Of a stretch of 41,543 nt of DNA, positions 1 through 8,493 are shown piece by piece. The notes under the pieces were generated by a model. That model did not search any database and had not been told where the DNA came from. It saw only the letters and a list, made by a program, of their open reading frames with translations. Within the stretch, counting starts at the first letter, position 1. Every line of letters starts with the position of its first letter. The translations under genes and the position numbers were made by a program. The stretch is taken from assembly GCA_900547085.1 (NCBI GenBank), contig URFI01000002.1, positions 1 through 41,543 of the forward strand, given 5' to 3'. The DNA is from an uncultured Prevotella sp. (GTDB lineage Bacteria; Bacteroidota; Bacteroidia; Bacteroidales; Bacteroidaceae).

Positions 1-225
1 ATTGAGCGCATGGCCAACTCGATAGAAACTGGGGTGCGTGACTCACATCTACCCACCTTCAAAGACTCGGCTATCGCATCCAAATTCGCATGGGACTGTC
101 TGGATGATGCGGCCAAACACGACCTCCCAGCCATTGGAAATCTAGAAACGTTGGAACAAATCAGGTACCGCAGAAGGCACATGACCGATGGATATGGACT
201 ATTACCTAGTAATTCTGAAGTTTAA
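1..225 (+). CDS. C-terminal end of a probable Gfo/Idh/MocA-type oxidoreductase (5' end outside window)
   Basis: The reading frame is open from the first base of the window, so the start codon lies upstream and only the last 74 or so residues are seen. They are charged and soluble, with a tail ending GYGLLPSNSEV. No diagnostic motif falls in this piece. The assignment rests mainly on context: the next gene, 42 nt downstream on the same strand, is a Gfo/Idh/MocA enzyme, and operons of this kind in Bacteroides usually carry two Gfo/Idh genes before DUF1080 and isomerase genes. The internal ATG at 10 is not preferred as a start. Another sugar-modifying enzyme is possible. Confidence 0.5.
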   Translation: MERMANSIETGVRDSHLPTFKDSAIASKFAWDCLDDAAKHDLPAIGNLETLEQIRYRRRHMTDGYGLLPSNSEV

Positions 226-267
226 TCAATGTAAATTGTATATCTATATTAACCAAACTAAACAATT

Positions 268-1752
268 ATGGCAGACATTTCAAGAAGAGACTTCCTTAAA
301 AGAGGAAGCGCCGCATTGGCAGGAATGATCGTGGCTCCTAGCATCGTACCTAACACGGTGTTGGGTAAGGCCCGCGGTAAGAAATCACCAAGTGACAAAC
401 TGAATATCCTCGGTGTTGGTATCGGAGGACGTGGTGCCGCTGACCTTAGTGCCATGGAAACAGAGAACATCATTGGCCTTTATGATGTTGACTGGAAGTA
501 TGCGAAACATGTTTTTGACAAGTATCCCAAGGCAAAGCGCTACAACGATTATCGCAAGATGTTTGACGAGATGCTTAAAAGTGCAGATGCTGTGATGTGC
601 GCTACGGCCGACCATACACACGCTATTATTTGCGCCGATGCCATTACAGCAGGCAAACACGTATATGTAGAGAAGCCAATGACTCTCTATCCTTACGAAT
701 CGCGCTTGCTGGCTGCGCTTGCAAAGAAATATAAGGTAGCAACCCAGATGGGTAACCAAGGTGCTTCCAGTAGTGGTGCTCGTCAGGCATTGAATTGGCT
801 TTGGAACGGTGAAATTGGTGAGGTAAGGCGTATAGAGGCCTTTACAAACCGTCCTATCTGGCCACAAGGTATGCCAACTCCTACAGAGAAGATGGCTATT
901 CCTTCGACCATGAACTGGGATGCCTTTATCGGTCCGGCACAATACCGTGATTTTAATGCAGCCTATACACCATGGAACTTCCGTGGATGGTGGGACTTTG
1001 GATCAGGTGCTTTAGGTGATATGGCTAACCATATCCTACAAGTAGCCTTCAAGGGATTGAACCTTGGTGCCCCTGCTGAATTGATTGGCAGCTCAACCAT
1101 GTTGATGACCGACTCTTGTCCGTATGCAGAAAAGATTACATATCGTTTTGCTGCTCGTGACAATATGCCTAAATTGTCTCTCCCAGAGGTTGAGTTGGCA
1201 TGGTATGATGGTGGTCTGATTCCACAATATCCAGATGGAATGCCTCAAGGTAAGAAACTCAAGACTGACGGTTGCTGTATCTTCTACGGTTCTAAAGATA
1301 CGTTGGTTGCAGAGTGTTACGGCTATGAGCCTTACTTGTTGTCTGGCAGAAAGCCGGTCGTACCCGAACTAAACCGTATTGTTAAGAACGATAATCACCA
1401 GCAAGACTGGATTAGGGCTTGTAAAGAAAGTCCAGAGAACCGTATTCCGTGCGAGTCAGATTTCAAGTTTGCGGCTCCGATGAACGAAGCAATTGTCTTG
1501 GGTTGTGCTGCTGTTCGTCTGCAAGACCTTGGGCAGTGGCTGAAGTATGATGCAAGGAACATGCGCTTCACTAATATCCCGGCAAATGCAATTTTGCGTA
1601 GTGTCATAGAAGATAAGTTTGAAATTCATGACGGTCATCCTACATTCGACCGTACATACACCAAACCGGTTAATGCTAATGAATGGGCTGCACGCCTCAT
1701 CAAACCAGTATATCGACAGGGTTGGAAACTTCCTGAAATGCCTAACGTATAA
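268..1752 (+). CDS. Tat-exported Gfo/Idh/MocA family oxidoreductase
   Basis: A 494-residue NAD(P)-dependent sugar oxidoreductase. The N-terminus has a twin-arginine signal (SRRDFLK at residues 5-11, then a hydrophobic stretch ending near residue 28), so the enzyme is probably folded with its cofactor and exported to the periplasm. The Rossmann nucleotide-binding loop GVGIGGRG lies at 49-56 and the family motif EKP at 135-137. The C-terminal half is the Gfo/Idh substrate domain. In related glycan operons such enzymes oxidise or reduce the C3 hydroxyl of glycosides, which fits the two DUF1080 genes that follow. The gap to the next gene is 17 nt, so it is part of the operon. Substrate is unknown. 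Confidence 0.9.
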   Translation: MADISRRDFLKRGSAALAGMIVAPSIVPNTVLGKARGKKSPSDKLNILGVGIGGRGAADLSAMETENIIGLYDVDWKYAKHVFDKYPKAKRYNDYRKMFDEMLKSADAVMCATADHTHAIICADAITAGKHVYVEKPMTLYPYESRLLAALAKKYKVATQMGNQGASSSGARQALNWLWNGEIGEVRRIEAFTNRPIWPQGMPTPTEKMAIPSTMNWDAFIGPAQYRDFNAAYTPWNFRGWWDFGSGALGDMANHILQVAFKGLNLGAPAELIGSSTMLMTDSCPYAEKITYRFAARDNMPKLSLPEVELAWYDGGLIPQYPDGMPQGKKLKTDGCCIFYGSKDTLVAECYGYEPYLLSGRKPVVPELNRIVKNDNHQQDWIRACKESPENRIPCESDFKFAAPMNEAIVLGCAAVRLQDLGQWLKYDARNMRFTNIPANAILRSVIEDKFEIHDGHPTFDRTYTKPVNANEWAARLIKPVYRQGWKLPEMPNV

Positions 1753-1769
1753 AAGAAACAGAATCAAAC

Positions 1770-2612
1770 ATGAAACAATTGTTATTAACTGTTGCATGGT
1801 GCTTTTTGGTGTTGAACGCTTCGGCGGCAACACCAAAATCAAACTATGTCAACAAAGGAGCGGTTACATTGTATTTCTCGCAAGGCTTTCAAGGCCCCGA
1901 GAAGTGGGAAAAACATACTTTCAAGGTCGACAAAAAAGGCTTTATCAATATCTTTGACGGCAAAACGTTGAGGGGTTGGCGTGGCTATGGCAAGACCTAC
2001 GTGCCTTCACGCTGGGTTGTTGATAATGGTTCCATTCACTTTATCGGCAACGAGAATCCTGAGTCTAAAGGCAAAGAAGGTGGCGACTTGGTGTTTGCAC
2101 ACAAGTTCAAGAACTTTGAATTGGACATGGAATGGAAGGTTGGAAAGGGAGCTAACTCTGGAATTTTCTACTTGGCACAAGAAACTGTCAATGAGAAGGG
2201 TGAGTTACAACCTATCTATATATCCTGTCCCGAGTGCCAAGTTCTCGATAATGAGAACCATCCAGACGCAAAATTGGGCGTAGATGGCAATCGTAAATCT
2301 TCATCGCTTTACGACATGATACCAGCTAAACCACAGAATGCCAAACCTTATGGACAGTGGAACCATGTAAAAATCCGTGTATTGAACGGTACAGTTACAC
2401 ATTTCCAAAACGGCGTTCAGGTATTGCAGTACAAGTTGTGGACACCCGAATGGACCGAACTCTTGCAGAAGAGCAAGTTTAGTGAAAAGGCATGGCCCAT
2501 TGCTTTCAGGTTCCTCAACGACTGTGGAGGTCCTAACCGTGAAGGATTGATTGGTGTGCAAGACCACGGTAACGATGTTTGGTTCCGTAACATTCGTGTG
2601 AAAGAATTATAA
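1770..2612 (+). CDS. DUF1080 / 3-keto-disaccharide hydrolase family protein, secreted
   Basis: 280 residues with an N-terminal signal peptide (hydrophobic residues about 4-17, ending near ASAA) and one DUF1080 (PF06439) beta-jelly-roll domain. Family signatures are visible: FDGKTLRGWRGYG near residues 65-77, GGDLVFAHKFKNFELDMEWK around 110, GANSGIFY around 131, and a C-terminal GLIGVQDHG followed by DVWFRN. The family is now described as cleaving 3-keto glycosides, which would be supplied by the neighbouring Gfo/Idh enzymes. It lacks a lipobox cysteine, unlike the paralogue 19 nt downstream, so one copy may be soluble and the other membrane anchored. The sugar substrate cannot be read from sequence. 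Confidence 0.9.
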   Translation: MKQLLLTVAWCFLVLNASAATPKSNYVNKGAVTLYFSQGFQGPEKWEKHTFKVDKKGFINIFDGKTLRGWRGYGKTYVPSRWVVDNGSIHFIGNENPESKGKEGGDLVFAHKFKNFELDMEWKVGKGANSGIFYLAQETVNEKGELQPIYISCPECQVLDNENHPDAKLGVDGNRKSSSLYDMIPAKPQNAKPYGQWNHVKIRVLNGTVTHFQNGVQVLQYKLWTPEWTELLQKSKFSEKAWPIAFRFLNDCGGPNREGLIGVQDHGNDVWFRNIRVKEL

Positions 2613-2631
2613 TAACCAATTAAAATACAGA

Positions 2632-3519
2632 ATGATGAAATACACATTATCAACATTAGCAATAGCTTCTTTGCTATTCATATCTTGCGGAAATAATAAA
2701 AAGTGTAATTGTGGATGCAAGCAATGCTGCGGCAATGCCGATTCTACAGCTGTCGCTGCCGGTGCATTAGACTTTAAAGTAGCTGACAAGCAGAACGTCG
2801 ATTTGAGCCAATATGCCGTAGACAAGGATGGCTTCATCACATTGTTCGATGGCAAGACTTTGAATGGATGGCGCGGATACGGCATGGATTCGGCTCCTGA
2901 AAGCTGGAATGTAGAAGACGGTGCTATCCACTTGACAGGATCAGGCACAGGTGAAGCTCAGATGGAAGGTGGAGGAGACCTCATCTTCGCACATAAGTTT
3001 AAGAACTTTGAACTTGAGTTTGAATACAAAATATCAAAGGGTGGTAACTCTGGTGTGTTCTATTTGGCACAAGAAGTTACGACGAATGTTGACGGCAAGG
3101 ACGAATATCTCCCTATCTGGCAGTCGGCTTCAGAGTATCAAGTACTTGACAATGCCAACCACGAAGATGCCAAACTTGGTGTCGACGGCAACCGTCAGTC
3201 GGCTTCCTTGTACGACATGATTCCTGCAAAACCACAGAATGCAAAACCATTTGGTGAGTGGAACAAGGGTAAAATCACTGTCTTCAAGGGTACAGTCATC
3301 CACGCTCAGAATGGTGAAAACGTGGTGGAATACCACTTGTGGACACCAAAATGGAACGAAATGTTGAAGAACAGCAAGTTCAAAGAGGATGGTGAATTCC
3401 CCATTGCTTACAAGCTTCTGAAGAATATGGGTGGTGACAAGCATGAAGGTTATATCGGCTTCCAAGACCACGGAGACGATGTTTGGTATCGTAATGTACG
3501 CATTAAGATTACGGATTAA
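2632..3519 (+). CDS. DUF1080 / 3-keto-disaccharide hydrolase family lipoprotein with cysteine-rich linker
   Basis: 295 residues. A lipoprotein signal ends LLFISC, with Cys19 as the expected lipid-bearing residue. It is followed by an unusual cluster of five further cysteines at residues 25, 27, 29, 32 and 33 before a Thr/Ala linker. The DUF1080 domain repeats all signatures of the upstream paralogue (FDGKTLNGWRGYG, GGDLIFAHKFKNFELEFEYK, GNSGVFY, GFQDHGDDVWYRN), so the pair is a tandem duplication that has diverged. A gap of 12 nt separates it from the isomerase gene. The role is probably hydrolysis of oxidised glycosides at the envelope. The cysteine cluster could bind metal or form disulfides, but nothing here proves either. 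Confidence 0.9.
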   Translation: MMKYTLSTLAIASLLFISCGNNKKCNCGCKQCCGNADSTAVAAGALDFKVADKQNVDLSQYAVDKDGFITLFDGKTLNGWRGYGMDSAPESWNVEDGAIHLTGSGTGEAQMEGGGDLIFAHKFKNFELEFEYKISKGGNSGVFYLAQEVTTNVDGKDEYLPIWQSASEYQVLDNANHEDAKLGVDGNRQSASLYDMIPAKPQNAKPFGEWNKGKITVFKGTVIHAQNGENVVEYHLWTPKWNEMLKNSKFKEDGEFPIAYKLLKNMGGDKHEGYIGFQDHGDDVWYRNVRIKITD

Positions 3520-3531
3520 ATCAAGAGCGAC

Positions 3532-4455
3532 ATGAAAAACAAGCTAGTTTTATCGCTCATTGCCTTGATGCTCCTTGGCAGTACCACCACTTTCGCACAA
3601 CGTCGTTGCAGAATGCAGCGTCAAGTGTTGCCTCAGAAAGAAATGGCTTTGCAGCTTTATTCCATTCGTGAGGTACTCGGTGATGCCGATAAGTATGCCA
3701 AGAACCATGTTGATGTGTTCAAACGTCTTAAGGTTATGGGTTATACAGGTGTTGAAGCAGCTAACTATGGTGACGGTAAGTTCTATGGCGTGTCTCCCGA
3801 ACAATATCGTAAAGATGTTGAGGCAGCTGGTCTCAAGCCCATTTCTTCACATGCTACTCGTGCATTGAGTGATCAAGAGTTGAAGAATCATGATTTCACA
3901 GAAACGTTGAAGTGGTGGGACGAAGCAATCAAAGCGCACAAGGCTGCGGGCATGAAGTATATCGTAACACCATGGGCATCTGTTCCAAAAACACTCAAAG
4001 ATGCTCAGACACTTTGTGACTATCACAACGCAATTGGCAAAAAGTGTAAAGCTGCAGGACTTCTTTATGGCTATCACAGCCATTCACACGAGTTCGCCAA
4101 GGTGGAAGGACAGGACTGGTACGAATACTTTGTGAGCCACACCAACCCCGAATACGTGTTCTTCCAAATGGACGTGTATTGGGCCATGATGGCGCAGCAA
4201 AGTCCTACTGAGTGGTTCCGAAAACATCCTGGACGTTTTAAGATGCTCCACATCAAAGACAAGTATGTGCTAGGAGAGAGCGGCATGGTAGGCTTTGACG
4301 GCATCTTTAAATACGCTGACAAGGCCGGTTTGCAAGATTTCGTTGTCGAAATGGAAGGAACGGAGGGCGGAATGAACATCATGGAGGGTGTCAGACTTTG
4401 CGCTCGATACATTCAAAAAGCCCCATTTGTCAAGAGAACTTATATAAAGCAATAA
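3532..4455 (+). CDS. Periplasmic sugar phosphate isomerase/epimerase-like TIM-barrel protein
   Basis: 307 residues with a cleavable signal peptide (residues 1-22, ending TTTFAQ) and an AP-endonuclease-2-like TIM barrel. Segments that normally supply metal and substrate ligands are present in order: the QLYSIRE strand, an HSHSHEF motif near 183-189, FQMDVYWA near 209-216, HIKDK near 243-247 and VEMEGTEGG near 272-280. In the equivalent Bacteroides operon a protein of this family works with Gfo/Idh and DUF1080 proteins. The signal peptide shows that the substrate is probably not a cytosolic sugar phosphate despite the family name. It is the last gene of the operon, followed by a strong terminator. 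Confidence 0.88.
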   Translation: MKNKLVLSLIALMLLGSTTTFAQRRCRMQRQVLPQKEMALQLYSIREVLGDADKYAKNHVDVFKRLKVMGYTGVEAANYGDGKFYGVSPEQYRKDVEAAGLKPISSHATRALSDQELKNHDFTETLKWWDEAIKAHKAAGMKYIVTPWASVPKTLKDAQTLCDYHNAIGKKCKAAGLLYGYHSHSHEFAKVEGQDWYEYFVSHTNPEYVFFQMDVYWAMMAQQSPTEWFRKHPGRFKMLHIKDKYVLGESGMVGFDGIFKYADKAGLQDFVVEMEGTEGGMNIMEGVRLCARYIQKAPFVKRTYIKQ

Positions 4456-4478
4456 CCTAATTGGTTATGTATCCAATA

Positions 4479-4517
4479 AAATCCCGGATTCGATGGAGAA
4501 TCCGGGATTTATTTTTT
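4479..4517 (+). terminator. Rho-independent terminator of the 3-keto-glycoside operon
   Basis: A perfect 13-bp stem (AAATCCCGGATTC at 4479-4491 pairing with 4498-4510) closes a 6-nt loop and is followed by ATTTTTT. It lies 23 nt after the isomerase stop codon. Confidence 0.93.
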
Positions 4518-4524
4518 ATCTTTG
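4517..4524 (+). promoter_or_regulatory. Bacteroidota -7 element for the small lipoprotein gene
   Basis: TATCTTTG matches the TAnnTTTG -7 consensus and overlaps the T-tract of the upstream terminator. Transcription would start near 4528, about 53 nt before the chosen ATG. No good -33 element is seen because that position falls in the terminator stem. Confidence 0.5.
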
Positions 4525-4580
4525 CGTTTGTTCTTGTTCGCGGATGCTGACAAATGCTCTATTCTGCACATTCTTATCAA

Positions 4581-4991
4581 ATGAAAAAACTATTACTCTT
4601 TTTTCCCATCTTCCTATTTATTTTAGGATTCTCCTCTTCTTGCAAGTTTGCACCTTCACAAGAGTTGGGCGATACTGTCGCAGCCGAGGTCTTCGAACCA
4701 ATCGACACAGCCGTTTTGAAGCAACAGCAAAAAGAAAAAATGTCGAAAGCAAAAGACAGTGTGGACATTTTCATCATCGGTGAAGGCTCTACTCGCGATA
4801 AACTCCAGCTCATCTCTTACCCTTCACACCGCGACACTATGCTCTTTGGTAAGAAGTGGCCATTGAAGGTGAAGGGTAGCGCAGAGTATGGCCGCGTGGT
4901 CCGCATTGTTTTTGTGATGGGAAAAGACAGTACAAAACTTGTTAAACAGGTAGAAGAAATCAAGATGGATACTGCTGTTGCGGCTTCATGA
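4581..4991 (+). CDS. Small lipoprotein of unknown function
   Basis: The start at 4581 gives 136 residues beginning MKKLLLFFPIFLF. This choice puts a normal lysine-rich start before the hydrophobic core; the upstream in-frame ATG at 4554 adds nine residues that spoil the signal. The signal ends GFSSSC, a plausible lipobox. The mature part is acidic and Lys-rich, with a central stretch around residues 60-115 containing DIFIIGEGSTRDKLQLISYP and ending in a beta-rich VVRIVFVMGKD segment. I do not recognise a family. Its stop codon ends at 4991, directly abutting the convergent mutY stop. Confidence 0.75.
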   Translation: MKKLLLFFPIFLFILGFSSSCKFAPSQELGDTVAAEVFEPIDTAVLKQQQKEKMSKAKDSVDIFIIGEGSTRDKLQLISYPSHRDTMLFGKKWPLKVKGSAEYGRVVRIVFVMGKDSTKLVKQVEEIKMDTAVAAS

Positions 4992-6023
4992 TTAGGTGTC
5001 GTTGTCTGGAAGAGATTCCAATAGTAGTTCGATGAGGCGTGGCAAGGCATACTGGTCCAGATTACTTTCTTCTACCCAGATGTAGTCATCCGGTAATGCT
5101 GGTTGTTCATCAGCTTGCAAAAAGTAAAAGTCAGCCTGCAAGATGCGGTGCGTCAGCACGTGCTTCACACCTTTTTTCAGCAACATAAGCTGTCCAGGGA
5201 AGTCGGGCAGTTCTTCGTTTTCATAGAGCAACGGTTCCCATAAGCCCTGCCAAATGTCACCGGCCGCTCGGCGATGAATGGCTGTTTTTCCTTGCCATCG
5301 CACATACACATATACCAATTTGCGCGTCTTAATTTTCAAAGTTTTCAGTTTGACGGGCAGTTCATCAACCTTACCTGTCCGCAAAGCCATGCAGGAGTCC
5401 GTCAAAGGACATATCAAGCAGCGAGGCGATGTGGGTGTACACTGTATCGCACCGAAGTCCATGATGGCCTGGTTGTAGGCCGATGGTTCAGCTGCGGGCA
5501 ACAACGATTGTGCCAGTGCGGCAAATTCTTTCTTGCCTTCAGTGGTGTTGATGGGCGTAGAGATGCCGTAATGACGTGCCAACACCCGATACACGTTTCC
5601 GTCAACTACCGCCATCGGCAGTCCGAAGGCTATCGATCCAATGGCCGCGGCCGTATAGTCGCCCACGCCTTTCAGAGCCTTCAGCCCATCCATCGTATTG
5701 GGAAAATGTCCCAACTCCACCACTTGTTTGGCTGCATGATGCAGGTTTCGCGCCCTGCTGTAGTAGCCCAGTCCCTGCCATAGCCGCAGCACCTCGTCCT
5801 CAGAAGCCGCTGCCAAATCTTCCACTTTCGGGAAACGAGCCATGAAACGCTCCCAGTAGGCCCAGCCTTGCTGTATGCGTGTCTGCTGCAAAATTACCTC
5901 ACTAATCCAGATGGCGTATGGGTCGGTTGTCTCGCGCCATGGCATGCTACGCCCGTTCTCGCTGAACCAGCGTAGCAAGGCCAGTGTGAAAGGACTGCTT
6001 CCCATGTCGTTTTCTTTCTTCAT
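4992..6023 (-). CDS. mutY: A/G-specific adenine DNA glycosylase MutY
   Basis: 343 residues. It removes adenine mispaired with 8-oxoguanine in base-excision repair. Visible features: the catalytic glutamate in SEVILQQTR (E42), the helix-hairpin-helix LKGVGDYTAAAIG near 117-129, the catalytic aspartate in VVDGNVYR (D141), and the 4Fe-4S ligands C195-X6-C202-X2-C205-X5-C211. A C-terminal NUDIX-like domain for 8-oxoG recognition follows (residues about 230-340). Length is normal. An alternative start at Met7 (6005) is possible. It is transcribed away from the ferritin terminator, so it probably has its own promoter within 6024-6085, although I could not find a clear one. Confidence 0.97.
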   Translation of the reverse strand: MKKENDMGSSPFTLALLRWFSENGRSMPWRETTDPYAIWISEVILQQTRIQQGWAYWERFMARFPKVEDLAAASEDEVLRLWQGLGYYSRARNLHHAAKQVVELGHFPNTMDGLKALKGVGDYTAAAIGSIAFGLPMAVVDGNVYRVLARHYGISTPINTTEGKKEFAALAQSLLPAAEPSAYNQAIMDFGAIQCTPTSPRCLICPLTDSCMALRTGKVDELPVKLKTLKIKTRKLVYVYVRWQGKTAIHRRAAGDIWQGLWEPLLYENEELPDFPGQLMLLKKGVKHVLTHRILQADFYFLQADEQPALPDDYIWVEESNLDQYALPRLIELLLESLPDNDT

Positions 6024-6084
6024 TTGTTGGAGATTCCTGTTTTCGTGCTGTTGGTGTAGCTTGCTGATCCACAGCCAAGTGACG

Positions 6085-6124
6085 GAAAAAGAGATTATCT
6101 TCCCCTTGTAGGGCTGATAATCTC
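6085..6124 (-). terminator. Rho-independent terminator of the ferritin gene
   Basis: Read on the minus strand, GAGATTATC pairs with GATAATCTC, with an inner CCCT/GGGG extension, followed by TTTTTCC. It lies 28 nt beyond the ferritin stop codon and before mutY. Confidence 0.88.
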
Positions 6125-6151
6125 TTCTATGTTACATTACATGTCTAGGGT

Positions 6152-6637
6152 CTACTTCACGCGTGAGCCATATTGCTGGTCAAGGTTGAAGATGGCCGTG
6201 TCACCCATACGCTTGATACGGTCCACAATACCGCTGGCGGTAGCTTCTTCCTCTACCTGCTCGCGTACAAACTGCCAGAGGAAGTCCTGGGTAGCCTTGT
6301 CGTTCTCTTCCACAGCCTTGTCAAGCAAGTTGTCAATCAGGTGGCTGATGTGACACTCGTGCTTGTAAGCGTCTTCGAAAGCATCCAATGGGCTGGTCCA
6401 TGTCTGCTTCACAGCCGGAATCTGATTAATGATGGCCTCACCGCCGCGTTTGATGATGTAGCTTGCCATCTGATAGGCATGATCCATTTCCTCTTCCGAC
6501 TGTCTTTTCATCCAGTTTGAAAAACCGTCAAAACCCTCTTTCTCTAAGTAGAAAGACATGGAAAGATATAAATTAGCTGAAAAAATCTCTTCAACAATCT
6601 GTTTGTTGAAAGCATCTTGCAATGTGTTTGAAATCAT
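6152..6637 (-). CDS. ftnA: Bacterial non-heme ferritin
   Basis: 161 residues forming a four-helix iron-storage subunit that assembles into a 24-mer cage and oxidises Fe(II). All ferroxidase ligands sit at the E. coli FtnA numbering: E17, E50 and H53 (in EEEMDHA), E94, Q127 and E130. Length is typical. A -7 element (TATATTTG) lies 34 nt upstream and a strong terminator directly downstream, so this is a single-gene unit. Expression in anaerobic Bacteroidota is usually tied to iron and oxygen, but I see no recognisable Fur box. Confidence 0.97.
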   Translation of the reverse strand: MISNTLQDAFNKQIVEEIFSANLYLSMSFYLEKEGFDGFSNWMKRQSEEEMDHAYQMASYIIKRGGEAIINQIPAVKQTWTSPLDAFEDAYKHECHISHLIDNLLDKAVEENDKATQDFLWQFVREQVEEEATASGIVDRIKRMGDTAIFNLDQQYGSRVK

Positions 6638-6670
6638 ATTCTATAATATTTTAGTGAAACATTCTATATG

Positions 6671-6678
6671 CAAATATA
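6671..6678 (-). promoter_or_regulatory. -7 element of the ferritin promoter
   Basis: On the minus strand the sequence reads TATATTTG, a full TAnnTTTG match, about 34 nt before the ferritin ATG. The -33 position is T-rich but has no clear TTTG. Confidence 0.6.
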
Positions 6679-6884
6679 CTAATAAAAATGCAGAAACGTG
6701 TGCTTTTGTCATGATTTTTAGTTTTTTTCGGTCAGAATCTCCACACCTATACATCCTACAAGCTGCTCTTGAGCATCACCATGCCCGTCAAAGAGCGTTT
6801 GTTGTCGTTTAAAGGTGGGCGACGAGATAGGCCTCATGACACAAGTAAGGGTAAGAAGTGATAAAATCACGGACGACCCTGTGG

Positions 6885-6933
6885 TCTACAAAAAACGAAA
6901 AGCGGGGCGGTGGGTGGTTTTTGATGGCCGCCC
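6885..6933 (-). terminator. Candidate terminator of the RecD-like helicase gene
   Basis: On the minus strand GGGCGG (6928-6933) pairs with CCGCCC (6905-6910) around a 17-nt loop, followed by a T-rich stretch ending in TTTTTTG. The stem is short for so large a loop, so confidence is moderate. Confidence 0.45.
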
Positions 6934-6937
6934 TCGC

Positions 6938-8458
6938 TCAATCATCCTCATCGTGCGTTTGCGTTTTAGGCCAATTGACCAAATACAAACGCTCGGTGGC
7001 GCGGGTGAAAGCGGTGTACAACCAATGCACATAGTCGGGCGTAAGCATGTCGTCGGTCATATAGCCTTGATCCAGATAGACATGCGCCCACTGCCCACCT
7101 TGCGCCTTATGACAGGTGATGGCGTACGCATATTTCACCTGAATGGCGTTCAACAACTTGTCTTGTCTCATCTTTTTGAGCCGTTCCCGCTTCAAGGGAA
7201 TGTCGGCATAGTCGGCCATCACCTCTTGAAACAACCGTTCGTTTTGCGCTGGTGTCAACGCCGGCGCCTCCGTATTAAGGCTGTCCAGCACGACCGTTGC
7301 TTGCAATTCGTATCGGTCGTAGTCGGGGAATTGCAACCAGACATCAGCAAAACGGAAGCCATACACTTCGCGCACGTTCCTCACTCGCTGCACCAAGGCA
7401 CGATCTCCGTTGGCCAAAAAGGATATTCCGTTGGTGCCGTTTCCATCTTTCTCCGCCTCTCGCATGGCCGAAGAGGTAGCAGCGTCACTCGCAAGCGGCG
7501 CATCGTTCACCGATGATTCGATGGATTGTTGCAACCAAAAATAATTGTTCCGCACCACCATGAGCCAGTCACCGGAGCTTAGTTCCTCCTCTCTGTCCAG
7601 GATGGTGTTACGGATACCGCTGTTATAGATGTTGGCTCGCTTGTTACTTCTCGTTACAACGATGGTTTCGTCCATGCCCACTTCCGTGTAACTGTCATTG
7701 AGCGTCTCAATCAATTCATCGCCCGGCACCATCTTGATGTCAGCGAATCCATGGAAATGTATCAGGGGTAATTCGGTCAACTCGTCACGGGTGATCATCT
7801 GCCTGATGAGCGTTGCATTGTACAGTATGCCGCTCTGTCGGCTCTGCCGCAGCACCTCGCTGAGCGTACACTCGTAGGTTTTCAGTCCATACCCTTGTAA
7901 GAAGTCGGCGTTCAGCGCCGGAGATTCGGTTTCACCGACAGGCGGCAGCTGCGCCTGATCACCAATGAGCACCATCTTACAGTTGCGTCCACCGTAGACA
8001 AACTGCACCAAATCGTCTAACAGGCACCCGCTTCCGAACGACGAGTCGGGCATGCCGCGGTTGGAAATCATCGAACATTCGTCAACCATGAACAGCGTGT
8101 CGGTATGGCGGTTGTAGTTGAGATTGAACACACCACCATCGCTTGCGAAGGTTTTCTGTCGGTATATTTGGTGATGAATGGTGTAAGCAGGGTGCGTGCT
8201 GTTCATGGCAAACACCTTTGCGGCGCGTCCGGTAGGGGCCAAGAGCATCACCTTTTGCTCCAGTGTCACCATGGTTCGCACGATAGCCGCAGCCAAAGAG
8301 GTCTTCCCAGTGCCTGCGCTACCCCGCAAAATCATCACCGCATGGGGGTCGTCATCCATCATGAAACAGGCAAAGGTGCGCAGAGCGTCGGCCTGTTCGG
8401 CAGTAGGTTCGAGTGCGAATTGTCGTTTGATTTGGAAGATGAGTTCGTCTGTGATCAT
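6938..8458 (-). CDS. RecD-like superfamily 1B DNA helicase / AAA ATPase
   Basis: 506 residues. Walker A GSAGTGKT at residues 46-53, a following motif APTGRAAKVF near 74-83, Walker B VDECSM at 125-130, the sensor-type IGDQAQLPPV near 162-171, and a C-terminal UvrD-like block AITCHKAQGGQW with LYTAFTRATERLYLV near the end. This is the motif set of RecD/RecD2-type 5'-3' helicases, but the protein lacks the long N-terminal domain of RecD2 and has no RecB/RecC neighbours. It is a stand-alone housekeeping helicase common in Bacteroidota. It is divergent from the pseudopilin-like gene; the shared 120-bp gap carries a plus-strand promoter. Confidence 0.9.
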   Translation of the reverse strand: MITDELIFQIKRQFALEPTAEQADALRTFACFMMDDDPHAVMILRGSAGTGKTSLAAAIVRTMVTLEQKVMLLAPTGRAAKVFAMNSTHPAYTIHHQIYRQKTFASDGGVFNLNYNRHTDTLFMVDECSMISNRGMPDSSFGSGCLLDDLVQFVYGGRNCKMVLIGDQAQLPPVGETESPALNADFLQGYGLKTYECTLSEVLRQSRQSGILYNATLIRQMITRDELTELPLIHFHGFADIKMVPGDELIETLNDSYTEVGMDETIVVTRSNKRANIYNSGIRNTILDREEELSSGDWLMVVRNNYFWLQQSIESSVNDAPLASDAATSSAMREAEKDGNGTNGISFLANGDRALVQRVRNVREVYGFRFADVWLQFPDYDRYELQATVVLDSLNTEAPALTPAQNERLFQEVMADYADIPLKRERLKKMRQDKLLNAIQVKYAYAITCHKAQGGQWAHVYLDQGYMTDDMLTPDYVHWLYTAFTRATERLYLVNWPKTQTHDEDD

Positions 8459-8493
8459 GTGTTCAGAAAGAGATAGAATGAGAAATTTACCGA

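Larger units (their letters stand above)
6638..6937. other. 300-bp intergenic region between ferritin and RecD-like helicase
   Basis: It holds the ferritin promoter at its left end and a candidate helicase terminator at its right end. The remaining roughly 200 bp show no gene, repeat or RNA that I can recognise. Confidence 0.7.

Noticed and set aside
6815..7516. 233-codon open frame on the plus strand
   Set aside because: It lies antisense to the RecD-like helicase whose motifs are clear; the translation has no family features.
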